Assembly (NCBI GenBank): GCA_963082975.1 | Contig: OY720350.1 | Coordinates: 5,494,597-5,558,596 of the forward strand | Length of the DNA stretch: 64,000 bases | Reading direction: 5' to 3' | Source of the DNA: Labia minor | Taxonomy: Eukaryota > Arthropoda > Insecta > Dermaptera > Spongiphoridae | Shown: positions 10,766 through 22,117 of the stretch, piece after piece | Layout: every line of letters begins with the position of its first letter | Position numbering within the stretch: the first letter of the stretch is position 1 | The notes under the pieces: generated by a model | What the model saw: only the letters and a program-made list of their open reading frames with translations | Told to the model about the DNA's origin: nothing | Database searches by the model: none | Position numbers and translations under genes: made by a program

Positions 10766-11666
10766 TATACTCATGCGACCTTAATTGTACAATCGGTACT
10801 AAATAAATAACATAAGAGAGGGAAATTATATAAGAATAATTTATATAAAAAAAAAATAAAGAAATTTTATTATATTTAGATATCAATTAATAAACAAGAT
10901 ATATTTACAAACTTTGATTCATATTACGGTACACATATGTTTATTGTACAATTTCAGTTACACAAATAGCCTAAGCTCAACTTAGGTTGCTGGATAGAGA
11001 CTCAACGGGGGGATCTACTGGTTTTTATTTATTTTATAACCTTTAATACGAGACACTTAATAGATAGACGTTATTAATAGAAAAAGTCAGTACGATACGG
11101 TAATGCTGTGATGATATAGGAAGTAGGTGTATTTTCTTCGTTTTCCAACTAGAGACAAAAAGGCATAACGAAAAGCGATATCCGGAAACGGCGATGACTT
11201 AAAACTTGCACGTAACCTGAACTTGCGGTAGTCTAAAACAGCAGCTAACCGGAAACTTGCGGTAGCCTAGAACTGGCGGTATCCTAAAACTTGGCCGTAA
11301 CCTAAAAACTTGGCCGTAACCTAAAAACTGTAATAACTCATTACGGTACGATATCTGATAAGGGCGGTATTTATTGCAGGTAAATATCACAACAATATAT
11401 TTATTTTATTCTTACAGACACTACTGGAGAGAAACGTTTACGGTAGAATTTTCGGTAAGATGCAATACATTAATTAATTCGATAGCGAGACGATAATATT
11501 TCATCCATTGGACAGGCGAGAATATATCTTTCTTTTCACTTCATCCTATCACTAGGCTATATCCCCTCCAATCCATTAGTCAATCATATTGATTCCGATA
11601 GATGGCACGGGTATGTCCATTTGTGCTTGTACGACTTTTCCTCTAATATTCAATCTCGGCGTTACA
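10766..11666 (-). repeat. 5' LTR of the BEL/Pao element
   Basis: 901 bp; upstream LTR relative to the element's minus-strand orientation, directly adjoining the primer site with no gap. Confidence 0.9.
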
Positions 11667-11967
11667 AATGGATTTTCTCTTTTTCTTTTAGGTATTCCGA
11701 TTATATTTTTTTTTCTCCTTTTTTTCCTATCATTTTAATTGATAACTCTTTCGATCAACGATATCGAAATGGACATATATATTAGTTCTAGTATGTTTTT
11801 TTTTTTAATATTCTCAACGGTGAACGAGTTAAACCGAAACTATGAGGAAAGTTAGCAAAACCGTCTTCATTCTTTCTCGGTTAAATTGAGAATCGAAAAG
11901 GTCAAGTCAAATAAAAAAAATAAAAAAAGACTTGGGACAGAGAAAATGGAACGGGATTGCCATTACA

Positions 11968-12012
11968 AACACACACACACATACACAGCCCAGAGAGAGA
12001 GAGAGAGAGAAC
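11968..12012. repeat. (CA)n-(GA)n compound microsatellite
   Basis: CA repeats followed by an uninterrupted GA run. Confidence 0.9.
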
Positions 12013-12419
12013 TTTTTTAACCCCCATCCATATTCGGTTAATCCGACTAAAAAAATGCCTTCCAATCTTAAAGAAAATGAAAAACATGTTTTTATATTTT
12101 AAAAATTTCCAAGTCCAACTCAAGAATATGTTTCTTTTATAGAATTTTTATTATTTTTCTTCCTTTTCAATGATAATTTTACTTTATAATAAAAAGAATA
12201 AATGTCAAAAGAAAAAAATTCTGATTTGAATGAAAAGGAATTTTTATAAATAATAATAAAATCCAAAAAAAAAAAATGTTAACGTTTTCTTTCCATTTTG
12301 AAAGAATTTAATTAAAATGATATTTGATATTTCAATTAAAATGTTTTAATTTTAACATTTAAAATTATTATCTTACAATTTATAAATATTCCAATGTATG
12401 GTAATGTTCCAAAATAGAA
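12013..12419. other. AT-rich spacer
   Basis: Nothing recognised. Confidence 0.5.
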
Positions 12420-12424
12420 TGTAT

Positions 12425-12780
12425 TTCTTAAAGTTGTAAATTACAAGGTACGAGAGAGATTCATAAGACATGATATAATAGTAATGCATTATTATCGAGG
12501 ATTCGTCGACTACTACCCAATTCAAGTCCGAAAGAGTAGTTTGAAACTTTTGACTGAACGACTTGAGTGAGTGCCTTCATATCAAGAAAAACTTGTGTCA
12601 CTGTGCCAACACGATCCTGGATTGGCCTACTCCATCTCGCGAAAACCGACGATGTAATTTTGAACTTTTAAGTACGATCCATTCAAGCAAACTATGACAA
12701 CGGAACAGCTCTCTTATACAATCCTCTTAAAACATGTCTACGCTCCACGCCTATAAAAATGTACAATAAGACTCCTATCT
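12425..12780. other. Unrecognised GC-richer block, possibly decayed coding sequence
   Basis: Base composition is clearly less AT-rich than its neighbours. Both strands show short protein-like stretches broken by stops, for example VFARWSRPIQDRVGTVTQVF on the minus strand near 12590-12650. I cannot assign it. A degraded transposase or a processed host pseudogene are both possible. Confidence 0.3.
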
Positions 12781-12858
12781 TGGTTTACTTTTGGATTGTA
12801 CCATGAAAAGAAATTGGATTATTTTCTTTTCTTTATTAAAATGTATAATAAATGAAAA

Positions 12859-13140
12859 AAGGCGCCATTGGGTGTGTGGATAGTGAACCTGCCTCACATT
12901 CACATGGTCCGGGTTCAAGTCCCGGGCCTGGCAATGGAATTTTCCTAGCTGGGGTCTATGGGACGGAATCAACCCAGCCTCCGGGAACAAGATTGGGAAA
13001 AAGCTACTTGATAGCGCCTCTGATCAAGAAAATCAAGGCAAAGGTTGAGAGGTCCAGTTCTACTGATCATAGGACACCTCATTGATATAACCGGAATGAT
13101 AGGCGTTCAGGAGGACCTACAAAGTCAGAGGTTTTTTTTT
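12859..13140 (+). mobile_element. tRNA-derived SINE, family 1, copy B (complete)
   Basis: Full tRNA-like head with A-box-like TGGATAGTGAAC and B-box GGGTTCAAGTCCC, then the family body and a T10 tail. Fifteen-base target duplications TATAATAAATGAAAA flank it (12844-12858 and 13140-13154). This copy defines the family structure. Confidence 0.95.
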
Positions 13141-13154
13141 ATAATAAATGAAAA

Positions 13155-13958
13155 TAGGATTCATAATAATATAATCGATAGTTAATATTCTCATTATAAA
13201 ATAGAATCTATTTATAATATTCAAAAATTGATCTACTTTTTGGTATGTAGAGAGATTCAGTAAATCAATGTACAAAATTTGACTGTTTTTTATTTAACTT
13301 GAATCTGTGTATAAGTTACCTATATAAAATTTGAATAAAACACTTGACAATATATGAATCTATTTTTTTTTTTCAAATAAAATAATAGAAATTGTAAGAA
13401 TTCTTCTCTTTTATTATCATTAAAATTTAAAAAAAATTAAATTATACACTTTGTATACAATAAGGTAGGTAAGTAGGTATACTAGTAGGTAGTATAGGTC
13501 AATTTAGATTAGTAAGTGAACTAAGTGAATGAATAGCAGTCAGTCAGTCATTCAGTCAATTTGTAAACTTTATTGCTTGTTGGCCTCTTTGACAAATCAA
13601 TCGAATTCTATTGACAAACAAACAGAAAATAATGAATTAAAAAATAAACTAATGGAAAATCGCTTTTCAAACTATTGACATTCGTTCACTGTCAATAAAT
13701 CAACGCTTATAAACCTATTAACGTTCTAATCTGGTAATTTTCTCTCTCTCTCATACACACACATACAGACACGGACATATAAAATAAATTTATTAAATTT
13801 AATTCATTAAAAAAATAATAAAATAAAAAAAAATATATATATATATAAAATATTAATACATATAATGAATTTTAATTATTTTTATTTCAATGAATTAAAT
13901 AATATATTTAATAGAAATCAAAATATTATTTTAATTCAATGAAGTTAAAGTTTATATA
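13155..13958. other. AT-rich spacer with short microsatellites
   Basis: Holds GTAG/TAGG-rich stretches near 13464-13500, a (CAGT)n tract near 13538-13558, TC and CA runs at 13741-13776. No gene seen. Confidence 0.5.
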
Positions 13959-14526
13959 ATGGTTTGTCACATAAGTTGGTTCATATATTGACGCCTATTG
14001 GAAGGAAAATATTTAGATGAAGGGGATATTTTCGCAACGTCAATTGAAGTGCACACTTTTAGCTACATTTTAGTGTAAAATTTATATTTTGCTATTTTGT
14101 TTGTCACCCCCTGTTTAATACAATGGCAGAGCAAAATGAGCATTTTCACCATATTATGATGTATTATTTTCGAAAAGGGAAAAACGCAAAGCAAGCAGCA
14201 AAAAAAATTTGCAATGTCTACTTGGAATCTGCAGTTACTGAACGCGCTGTACAAAAGTGGTTTGCCAAATTCAGAAGTGGAGAATTCAGTCTTAAATATT
14301 ACGAGCGCTCCGGGCGGCTTGTATCAACTCACAGAGCCATTTTATTAAAAATCCACACTTTATACTACGTGTGATACCACAGAATTAATTTTGTTAAAAA
14401 TACAATGACTATTTAATTGATAACTTTTATAGAAGTAGCATGTTTAAATAAAATCAAAAAAATATTTCTCCTGTAAAGTAGGCAACCGAAGTAACCGAAA
14501 CCGAACGAACTTATGTGACAACCCAA
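13959..14526 (+). mobile_element. Internally deleted mariner element
   Basis: Terminal inverted repeats: left GGTTTGTCACATAAGTTGGTTC and right, read inward, GGGTTGTCACATAAGTTCGT. TA sits on both sides (13957-13958 and 14527-14528). At 568 bp it is under half the ~1.3 kb of a complete mariner. The interior keeps the transposase N-terminus and a short C-terminal part. Confidence 0.9.
14123..14374 (+). pseudogene. Truncated mariner transposase (N-terminal HTH)
   Basis: The 83-residue frame begins MAEQNEHFHHIMMYYFRKGK and contains AVQKWFAKFRSGEF, the paired-like helix-turn-helix region of mariner transposases (family length about 345 residues). After YERSGRLVSTH the frame jumps to HRAILLKIHTLYYV, which looks like the C-terminal end of the protein. 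The whole catalytic DD34D domain is therefore missing. The remaining peptide could at most bind DNA. Confidence 0.85.
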
Positions 14527-14767
14527 TAGTATTTATGATTAATAAATAATATAAATAAGATAATGGAAATTTTTAAACTTATTGTTAGCAAAATTGTAGC
14601 TTATTTAAGTTCGAGTAAAAAACAACTATCATTAAAAAATATAAAATAATTATAATTGACACCATTCGAGATGAGATGATAGAACTATTACTACTCTCGT
14701 GTATGACCAATTGTAAGTCTAAGAATATATAATATATAGAGAGAATATCTTTTGTGTATCATAATAA

Positions 14768-15342
14768 CTCTCGCCAGAAATAGTATTGCGATCATGAAAA
14801 TTTTCGATGTCGAGATTTTGATGTTTTTATACGTTTTGAAGGTTACTGAATAATTTCACTAAGGTTGAGAAAAATATCTGTGTGTGTATGTATGTTTGTA
14901 TGTAGACAAGATTACCAAAAACGGTTTGAGCTAGAATCATGAAATTTGGTACATGGGCATTATTCAAAATTCGTAGTTTTCTATCAACTTTTAAGAAATG
15001 TAGCTCAACCGGAAGAGTCATTACTGACAACGTTTTGATTTTTTTTCCTCTAAAGTGACCGTAAAAATAAAGATATATGTTTGATAGTTTTTCACATGCT
15101 TAAAAATTGTATAAAACTGCTATATATAGAATTTCAGCTTGATTGAAACGTTGAAAGTTCCGGAATTATTTTTTTAAATTTCACGCGCCAGCACGTGACG
15201 TGGTGTCATCAACAAAGAGCCAAACATGCAATGGTTTAATAAATATTATTTATTAATTTTAATTTATAATTAATTAAATTTAATTTAAATATAAAATATT
15301 ATGTTATTTAATCCAATTCAAATTGCGAGATAGTCCAGCTTA
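14768..15342 (+). repeat. Family B repeat, copy a
   Basis: Near-complete copy. Family order on this strand: CTCGCCAGAGATAGTATTGC, TTTTCGATGTCGAGATTTTG, ACGGTTTGAGCTAGAATC, TTTTCTATCAACTTTT, GACCGTAAAAATAAAG, CTATATATAGAATTTCAGC, CACGTGACGTGGTG, and the end GCGAGATAGTCGAGTGGAGA then CACTCCAGCTTA. No long ORF. One end has a CTATCTCG-GAGATAG hairpin, the other a GAGTG-GAGA-CACTC hairpin. Confidence 0.9.
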
Positions 15343-16867
15343 TTTATATTTATTATCATTTTAATATTTTATTTAAGATTCTATTACTCTCTCTCTCTCT
15401 CTGTCTCATTCTCAAAATATTCCTGACAAAATCCATGTTCTTTTAATTTTTTTTTTTTTTTTTTTTAATATTTTCTACGTGTATATGTGACTTGACTTAT
15501 TTTATATGATTATTTTCAAAATGAATTGGACTTGTTATGAAATAATTGGAAAAGTGAAACCTATCAAGAAGAAAGAAGTCGAATCACAGGTTTATTTGAA
15601 TTTAAGTTTTAAAAAATAATTTTTGATTAAGTAAACTCACTTGAAATGAAATTTTTAATGTATATTTGTTTGTTCATTTGTCTATTTTCAACTTAATTAA
15701 ATAAAATTATATATTTTTACATAAATTTGTTTTTGTCCATTGAAGCCTCAATCATTGTTTAACTTTAAATCATTGTTTAAAGGACACTGGAGTACCTCTG
15801 AACACAATATACAAGTATAGTTTCCATATCATTGTATCATAATTAATAGGAATTGAAGTAATTAATCAATTTTATTCCTTTGTGTTAAATGGCCATAGCT
15901 AACAACAAATTAGATAAAGCAGATTAAAATCAATTATTTTGGTAGAATTCTAAAAATTGTTCAAAAATACCCCACGCTCTCTCCTACATAACAAAAATAC
16001 TCGTATATTGAAGTAATATTTAGTAACAAATTAAGATTAATTTATGATTTACATTAAAAAAAAAATTAAAATTAAAATTAAATTTTTTCTAAAATATCTT
16101 ATTATACAAAATTGTCCTAAATAAATCAATTAAAATTACTTCATTACTGACAAGAGCACTGTTTTTTAACTATTTGGTATTCCTCAGCCCTCTTACAATA
16201 AAATATACCAATAATAATAATAATGTAAATATATTGAGATTTTTGGAATTTGTTTTTAACTTTATTTTAATTAACGACCAAAACAAATAGTTTTTCTTTG
16301 TGTATATATGTATGCTTTGCTTCCGATTTGTTAATCAATTTTTTTTTTAAATAGTATTTTCTCTTGGATATTTTCAAACCGCTGGGTTCTGCGTGAGAAA
16401 CATTGATACGATATTCAAATAATTAGAATAAGTGATATTTATTTTCCAAATAAAATAAATAAAATTTATTTTAAAGATAATTGTTTTTTTATTTGTATTT
16501 GCTCCATTAAAAATTAAATAAATTAATCAAAATAAATATTCAATGAACAATTATGTTTTAAAATATTTTTTTTTTCTGTACATCATAAATTTATTTGTCA
16601 AATGGAGCAGCAATACAATAAAAATATTTTTATAATTTAAAAACTATATAATAATAGAAAAAAATAAATTCGATTGAAATGAAAAAGTTGTGTCAAGATT
16701 CGACGTTTCAATTCATTTATGTTTACTCAAAGCGAAATTTGTTTGTCATATTGTATAAAAAACAAAATGCCACATTAAAAAATTATATCTAATGAATTAA
16801 AATTTTCGGGCTCCTGAGACCTAAAATGAGAGAATCACTGATATATAATTTAGTAAGTACATTAGAA
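15343..16867. other. AT-rich spacer
   Basis: Contains a (TC)n run at about 15385-15405 and long T/A homopolymers. No gene or repeat copy recognised. Confidence 0.5.
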
Positions 16868-17215
16868 CAGGGGTGAACAACCTTTTTTATCAAAGGGCCA
16901 AACAGACAAAGAAAAACACAACTTAATAAATTATTTATGTCTTTTTCAACGTCTCAAAAACATCATTTCATTGTTGTAGCTATTATTATAATACTTATAA
17001 CATTAATAAATGTTTCAAAAAATCTTCAAAATTTGATTCAATCAAATTTGTTGAGTTTAAAATGGATTGAACATGATTTAACCTACTTTATGTGATATTT
17101 ATTATATTATAATCAAACATCAACATGTTTTTGGGAAAATCTTGACTTGCCGACGCAGACAATTTGTCTGTCATTGGGTCGCGTGTTTGGAATGATTGTT
17201 CTAGAACTAGAGGAC
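16868..17215. mobile_element. Possible eroded hAT MITE
   Basis: Starts CAGGGGTGAACAACC followed by T-rich sequence and AAAGGGCCAAA, the classic left end of hAT MITEs. The right end is degraded (GGAATGATTGTTCTAGAAC), so length and target duplication cannot be confirmed. A GCCGACGCAGACAATTTGTC stretch near the right matches the usual subterminal GC-rich segment. Confidence 0.4.
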
Positions 17216-17831
17216 ACTCAATAACAGCGGTAAATGGCCTCAAATAGAATAGACATAGAAAGGGTTAAAAAACCCTCAATTCGTAAAAACCTCTTTATTA
17301 TATTTTTTACTATAATTAAGATTATTTAATAGCTTTTTCAAGAAGTTAAAATCATAAAATTGAAAAGTTCAAAAAAAAAATAAAATATAAAAAACATTAA
17401 TAAAAATAATAAAATATTTTTGTTGGCTTTGATTTCAATTAGTTAATTATTTTTTTTTAAATCAAAATTTCTGTTGGAGATTTTCGCGCCCGCCACCCCT
17501 TTCATAAGTTTATTGAAATTGAGAATCGTTGTATTAGAGAGTAGACCGATAGAATTAAGAATTGAGTGTATCAATTTTAAGAAAATTGAAAAATTATCTT
17601 ACAAATAGATTTTAATTGATATTTTTCAAGCACTATTAAAAATGCAAAAAAAAACTGATTGCTAATTGGATGTCAATCTAAAAATAAAAAAACTAAAAAC
17701 AAAAATATATACAATATAAAATAAAAAAAACTTAAATAAATAAATAATTTAGATTATTTACTTTAACATTTATATAATATAAAATAAACTAAATAAATAA
17801 GAAGTATTATAATTATTGTTTTGTTTTGTAC
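17216..17831. other. AT-rich spacer with a possible hAT end
   Basis: Near 17485-17540 a GCGCCCGCCACCCC segment followed by TTGAGAATCGTTG resembles a hAT right end, but no left partner was found. Confidence 0.3.
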
Positions 17832-18101
17832 AATCTCGCCAGAAAATTTTCGATGTCGAGATTTTGATGTTTTTATACGTTTTGAAGGTTCCTGAATCAT
17901 TTTCACTAAGGTTGAGAAAAATATCTCTGTGTATGTATGTGTGTATGTATTTAGACAAGATTACGCAAAAACGGTTTGAATCATGAAATTTGGTACATGG
18001 ACATTATTCTAAATTCGTAGTTTTCTATCAACTTTTGAGAAATGTAGCTCAACCGGAAAAAGGTCATTACCTACAACGTTTTGATTTTTTTTCCTCTAAA
18101 G
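17832..18101 (+). repeat. Family B repeat, copy b, left part
   Basis: First part of a family B copy, interrupted at CTCTAAAG by the hAT transposon. It resumes at 21427. Confidence 0.95.
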
Positions 18102-18487
18102 CATAGGTTCTTAAACTTATGTACTCCACGGACCCCCACTTGAAAAAATTTTTTTTGACGGACCCCCATCACAACTTTAGGTACTTTACGTCATTTTATT
18201 AATTAATTTCTGGCTTACGATCTCATAAGGACAAGGATATATGATGAATATTTCTAACAGTGATTGGTGAATAACGATTTTTTTGCATATTGTAGAACAC
18301 ATTTTATTAGAAATTATAATATTGAAGAAAGAAAATACAAACATTGTCATAGCAACAAATCTCACAAATTATAATGGGTACTTACATTAAATTCATATAA
18401 ATATTTTATAATTTTTTTCAGAAAATATTAAATAAGAAATATTTTAAAAAATAACTGCATCTATCTCATTAAATATAACTTACATAT

Positions 18488-20347
18488 TTAATGAGATGTA
18501 TGCAGTTGTTTTCTTGAAACAAGAATCTCAATATCTGGCTTAATATTGGAAACTTTTAATCTAAGATCCGGCTCTACATTTAATTTGTTTCTATATTTAG
18601 ACTTAATATAAAATAGTACCGAAAAAGCTTGTTCGCATAAATATGTTGTGCAGAATGGAATCAAGTGTTGAAGTGCTTTATTTGCAAGCGCAGGATAATC
18701 TGACCTGAGAAGTAACCAAAAGTTGCTCAATTCAGTTTTGTTAAATTTTAGTTTATAAGTTGTATCACATGATAATTCCACGAGAATATCTTGTTCAGGT
18801 GCAGATAAATGTTTAGCATTTGTAATTTCCATATTAAATGGATCTCTGATCCAGTTATTGCAAGGATCAGGAGTAGAAAAATACTTCCTGAAGTTGCTTT
18901 TCAAAGTAATTAAATGTTCAACAAATAATTGACGCGTTTGATTAAGCAATTTTTCACTGGAGCTTTCTATGAAATCATTGAGAGTTGGAAAAGACTCATA
19001 TACACCGTTCTGGATGCGTTTCGACCACAAGTCGATTTTTTTAATCATTGCTTCTATTTTATCTTCAACTTTAAATATATTTACAACAGTACCTTGCAGG
19101 CTCAAATTAAGTTCGTTCAATTTTGTAAAAATATCAGTCAAGTAAGCCACCTTAGCTAACCAGATAAAATCATTGAAACATTCGGTCAGTTCAAAATGCG
19201 CATCTATTAAAAACAATCGTATTTCATCTCGAAGCTCAAAAAGGCGAATGAGTACTTTCCCGCGGGACAACCAACGTACATCTGTATGTAATAATAAATG
19301 TGTATGTTGACTACCCATTTCCTCACACAAAATTTTAAAAACTCTGGAATTAAGTGGACGAGCCTTAATGAAATTGACAATTTTAACTACTTCGTCTAAT
19401 GTTCTTTTCAAATCTGGTGACATATTTTTGGCTGCTAATGATTCTCTGTGAATGCAGCAATGATTCCAAACAACCTGAGGCGCAACATTTTTAATAAGAG
19501 CAATCAATCCAGTTCTTGTACCTGACATTGCACGAGCACCATCAGTGCAAATTCCAACACATTTTGGCCACTCTATTTCATTTTCGGTTATAAAATTATT
19601 CAAACTGTTAAATATGTCATTAGCTGTCGTTCGTGAAGGTAGTGAATCACAAAACAATACATCTTCTTGTATTTGATTTTCAAACTCATATCTAATGAAA
19701 GCTAACAAATTGGCATTATTAGTGACATCAGTACTTTCATCCAATTGTAATGAGTAATAGTGACTTTTGCGCACTCTCGATATTAATTCTTCTTTTATAT
19801 TACATGACATGTCTTCAATCCTATTCTTAACCGTATCATTTGATAATGAAATCAAATTTATATCGTTTGCTGCTTTAGTTCCTAACATTATATTTGTAAT
19901 TACTTTTGTAGCAGGAAGAATTAATTGCTCTGCTATATTATGCGGCTTTCCTGCTTTAGCAATAAGTAGAGCTACTTCATATGATGCCATTACTGCTTTC
20001 TTACTCATACCACCAGATCCCGTCTTTACCATCAATTTCTGACTTGAATTAAGTTCTTCTTTTTTCATTTTAAAAAATTCGATAGACTTACTAACATGCT
20101 CGCTGTGCTTTGTTTGTAAATGACGTCTGAGATTAGCAGGTTTCATACTTTCATTGGATAAACTTTCCTGACATAGAACGCAGACTGGTCTTTCCACATC
20201 ATTGTTGCAAATATAAGTAAATCCAAATGATAAATAATCATCCGAATATTTTCTAGTTTTGCGTTTCTTGGTAGAGTTTGCTGTTGATGCCTCATCATCT
20301 GATTCTTTCCGTTTCTGTGTTGAACCAGTTTGTAGCCAACGATCCAT
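18488..20347 (-). CDS. hAT-family transposase, intact 619 codons
   Basis: Catalyses cut-and-paste transposition of the surrounding element, acting on DNA in the nucleus. Residues 27-34 (KKRKTRKY) form a probable nuclear localisation signal. A BED-type zinc finger follows: C56, C59, H76, H81 (CVLC ... LRRHLQTKH). The RNase H-like core has LQLDESTDVTN (D203) and CTDGARAMSG (D269) as likely catalytic acids, and HCCIHRESLAAK downstream. DVRWLSRGKVLIRLFELRDE is typical of the ZBED5/SCAND3/FAM200 group of hAT-derived proteins. The C-terminal dimerisation region contains CEQAFS (571-576). The length fits complete Charlie-type transposases and there are no internal stops. The start MDRWLQTGSTQKRKE is the first Met and matches the usual family opening. 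I did not identify the third catalytic residue with certainty. Confidence 0.95.
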   Translation of the reverse strand: MDRWLQTGSTQKRKESDDEASTANSTKKRKTRKYSDDYLSFGFTYICNNDVERPVCVLCQESLSNESMKPANLRRHLQTKHSEHVSKSIEFFKMKKEELNSSQKLMVKTGSGGMSKKAVMASYEVALLIAKAGKPHNIAEQLILPATKVITNIMLGTKAANDINLISLSNDTVKNRIEDMSCNIKEELISRVRKSHYYSLQLDESTDVTNNANLLAFIRYEFENQIQEDVLFCDSLPSRTTANDIFNSLNNFITENEIEWPKCVGICTDGARAMSGTRTGLIALIKNVAPQVVWNHCCIHRESLAAKNMSPDLKRTLDEVVKIVNFIKARPLNSRVFKILCEEMGSQHTHLLLHTDVRWLSRGKVLIRLFELRDEIRLFLIDAHFELTECFNDFIWLAKVAYLTDIFTKLNELNLSLQGTVVNIFKVEDKIEAMIKKIDLWSKRIQNGVYESFPTLNDFIESSSEKLLNQTRQLFVEHLITLKSNFRKYFSTPDPCNNWIRDPFNMEITNAKHLSAPEQDILVELSCDTTYKLKFNKTELSNFWLLLRSDYPALANKALQHLIPFCTTYLCEQAFSVLFYIKSKYRNKLNVEPDLRLKVSNIKPDIEILVSRKQLHTSH

Positions 20348-20377
20348 TTTATGGAGTAATTTATTAACATTGAACTA

Positions 20378-20672
20378 CAATAATATAAATATAATATAAA
20401 TATAATATAAATATAACGAATTATTATTTACTAGCTATGTTTTAATATGATTTTAAATGAATGTTTTAATATCATTTTAAATGAATGTTTTAAATCATTT
20501 TAATAAATGTTTTAAATCATTTTAAATAAATGATTTAATATCATTTTAAATGAATATTAATTTATATAATAAATATATTTCGTAATTTGATTCTAAAATA
20601 TTATTAATTTCGTAATTTGATTCTAAAATATTATTAATTTCGTAATTTGATTCTAAAATATTATTAAAATAA
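20378..20672. repeat. Subterminal tandem repeats upstream of the hAT transposase
   Basis: Three arrays just upstream of the transposase start: ATATAAATATA units (about 20385-20415); four or five ~28-bp units around ATGTTTTAAATCATTTTAA (about 20440-20560); and three 30-bp units TTCGTAATTTGATTCTAAAA (about 20579-20668). A 54-bp duplication with CAACTCGTTGAGAAATGAAC follows at about 20852-20962. They may hold transposase-binding sites or the promoter. Confidence 0.8.
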
Positions 20673-20977
20673 ATATTTTTTATTCATAAAACTAACTTAT
20701 ACTTACTCTCAAAAACAGCCTTTCTGGGAAATTGCAAAATGTGTTTAGTGTTTTTATAAAATAATGATCATGCAAATTACACTAAAAATTAAAAAAAATT
20801 ATTAGCTATAATAAACTATTATTAGCTATAATTTAATTATAATTAATTAAATTAATAAAAATAATTTAAAGATACAACTCGTTGAGAAATGAACTTATAA
20901 TTAACATTAATAAAAATAATTTAAAGATACAACTCGTTGAGAAATGAACTTATAATTAACATTTGCTTTAAAACTGT

Positions 20978-21116
20978 TTAAAACCCCAGAGTGGACGCTG
21001 ACAATTTGGGTTTTTCCGGGTAAGACTGTCCCCTCCCCTGGTTTTCCCCAATAACAAAGTGAAAGAAAATTCCCTTATATGCCTCCCCTTCCGAGCCCCT
21101 AAGAGGGGTTATTTTA
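20978..21116 (-). promoter_or_regulatory. GC-rich block upstream of the hAT transposase (candidate promoter/leader)
   Basis: The stretch is much richer in G and C than the rest of the element and includes CCCCTCCCCTGGTTTTCCCC and CTCCCCTTCCGAGCCCC. It lies 630-770 bp upstream of the ATG on the coding strand. A leader exon or a promoter is possible; no core promoter motif is certain. Confidence 0.3.
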
Positions 21117-21426
21117 AAGGAACAATCGAAAAATGATTTTAAATGAATGAATGGATGAAAATTCAAATTATATATAGTTTTTTATATATGTTTATTTATT
21201 CACAAAAAATTAATTGACATAATTATCAATTTAATAAAATAAAATAGTATTATTAATAGTATTAAATTATAGCCGTAATTCTCTAGGAGGATATAGTTAA
21301 ACAATGAACTTTAAATATTTATATATGTATATATTTTTACGATGATTTTTTTCCGAGGACCGCGGACCCCCAGTAAAGGCTTCGCGGACCCCCAGGGGTC
21401 CGCGGACCACAGTTTAAGAACCACTG

Positions 21427-21750
21427 CTCTAAAGTGATCGTAAAAATAAAGATATATGTTTGATAGTTTTTTACATGATTAAAAATTGTATAAAACTGCT
21501 ATATATAGAATTTCAGCTTGATTGAATCGCTGAAAGTACCGGAATTAATTTTTTAACCCTGAAAACCTCACGCGCCAACACGTGACGTGGTGCCATCAAC
21601 AAAGAGCCAAACTTGCGCTGGTTTAATAAATATTATTTATTAATTTTAATTTATAATTTATACTTAATTAAATGTAATTTAAATATAATATATTATGTTA
21701 TTTAATCCAATTCAAATTGCGAGATACTCGAGTGGAGACACTCCAGCTTA
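21427..21750 (+). repeat. Family B repeat, copy b, right part
   Basis: Continues the copy split by the hAT insertion and reaches the GTGGAGACACTCCAGCTTA end. Confidence 0.95.
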
Positions 21751-22117
21751 TTTTTACTAATTTATGATTTATAATAATAATAATTATAATATTTGTATGT
21801 ATATTTACAAGAGAATTTTAAAATTGTATTGAATTGAAATAGAAATGAAATGAAATTACTAACTTTTCATGAAATGAGATAATTGTATGAGTCAACTTTT
21901 CATTTTCAATAGAGATTAATTAAAAGGTTGCAATTATTTTACTTGTAGAGAGAAAAAAAAAGGATGAATTGGTATAGTGATTTTGAAACACACTATAAAT
22001 GACTGGAAGAGTAACTTTACTCTTTTCTTTTTCCTCCCATTCCTCTCGTTTTATTTTTTCTTCTTTTTTTTTTCTTTTTCATTCGATAGCCGTTCCCCTA
22101 TTCTTTTTTTTTTTTTC

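Larger units (their letters stand above)
7249..11666 (-). mobile_element. BEL/Pao LTR retrotransposon fossil, gag-only, young
   Basis: Two near-identical direct repeats (7249-8168 and 10766-11666) bound a 2.6-kb interior. The element runs on the minus strand. The 18 nt next to the right LTR (10748-10765) are, on that strand, TGGCGCCCGAACAGGGAC, a tRNA-Lys primer site. Beside the left LTR a purine tract GGAAGGGGG (minus strand, 8169-8184) is the polypurine tract. On the minus strand the LTR begins TGTAACGCC. Four-base AATG flanks both ends (7245-7248, 11667-11670), perhaps 5 bp. The interior holds a gag-like remnant and two tandem arrays but nothing recognisable as protease, reverse transcriptase, RNase H or integrase. 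It is broken and could move only with help. LTR near-identity implies recent insertion. Confidence 0.9.
18102..21426 (-). mobile_element. Full-length hAT transposon (Charlie/ZBED type), apparently intact
   Basis: 3325 bp. Left end CATAGGTTCTTAAACTTATG; right end, read inward, CAGTGGTTCTTAAACTGTGG, the standard hAT terminus. Perfect 8-bp target duplications CTCTAAAG at 18094-18101 and 21427-21434. Because it lands inside a family B copy, the empty site can be read directly from other copies (CCTCTAAAGTGACCGT). It carries one intact transposase on the minus strand. Subterminal CGGACCCCC motifs occur at both ends. It is the only element here that looks autonomous. Confidence 0.97.

Noticed and set aside
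18929-20042. Plus-strand frames of 76 and 91 residues
   Set aside because: Antisense shadows of the hAT transposase.
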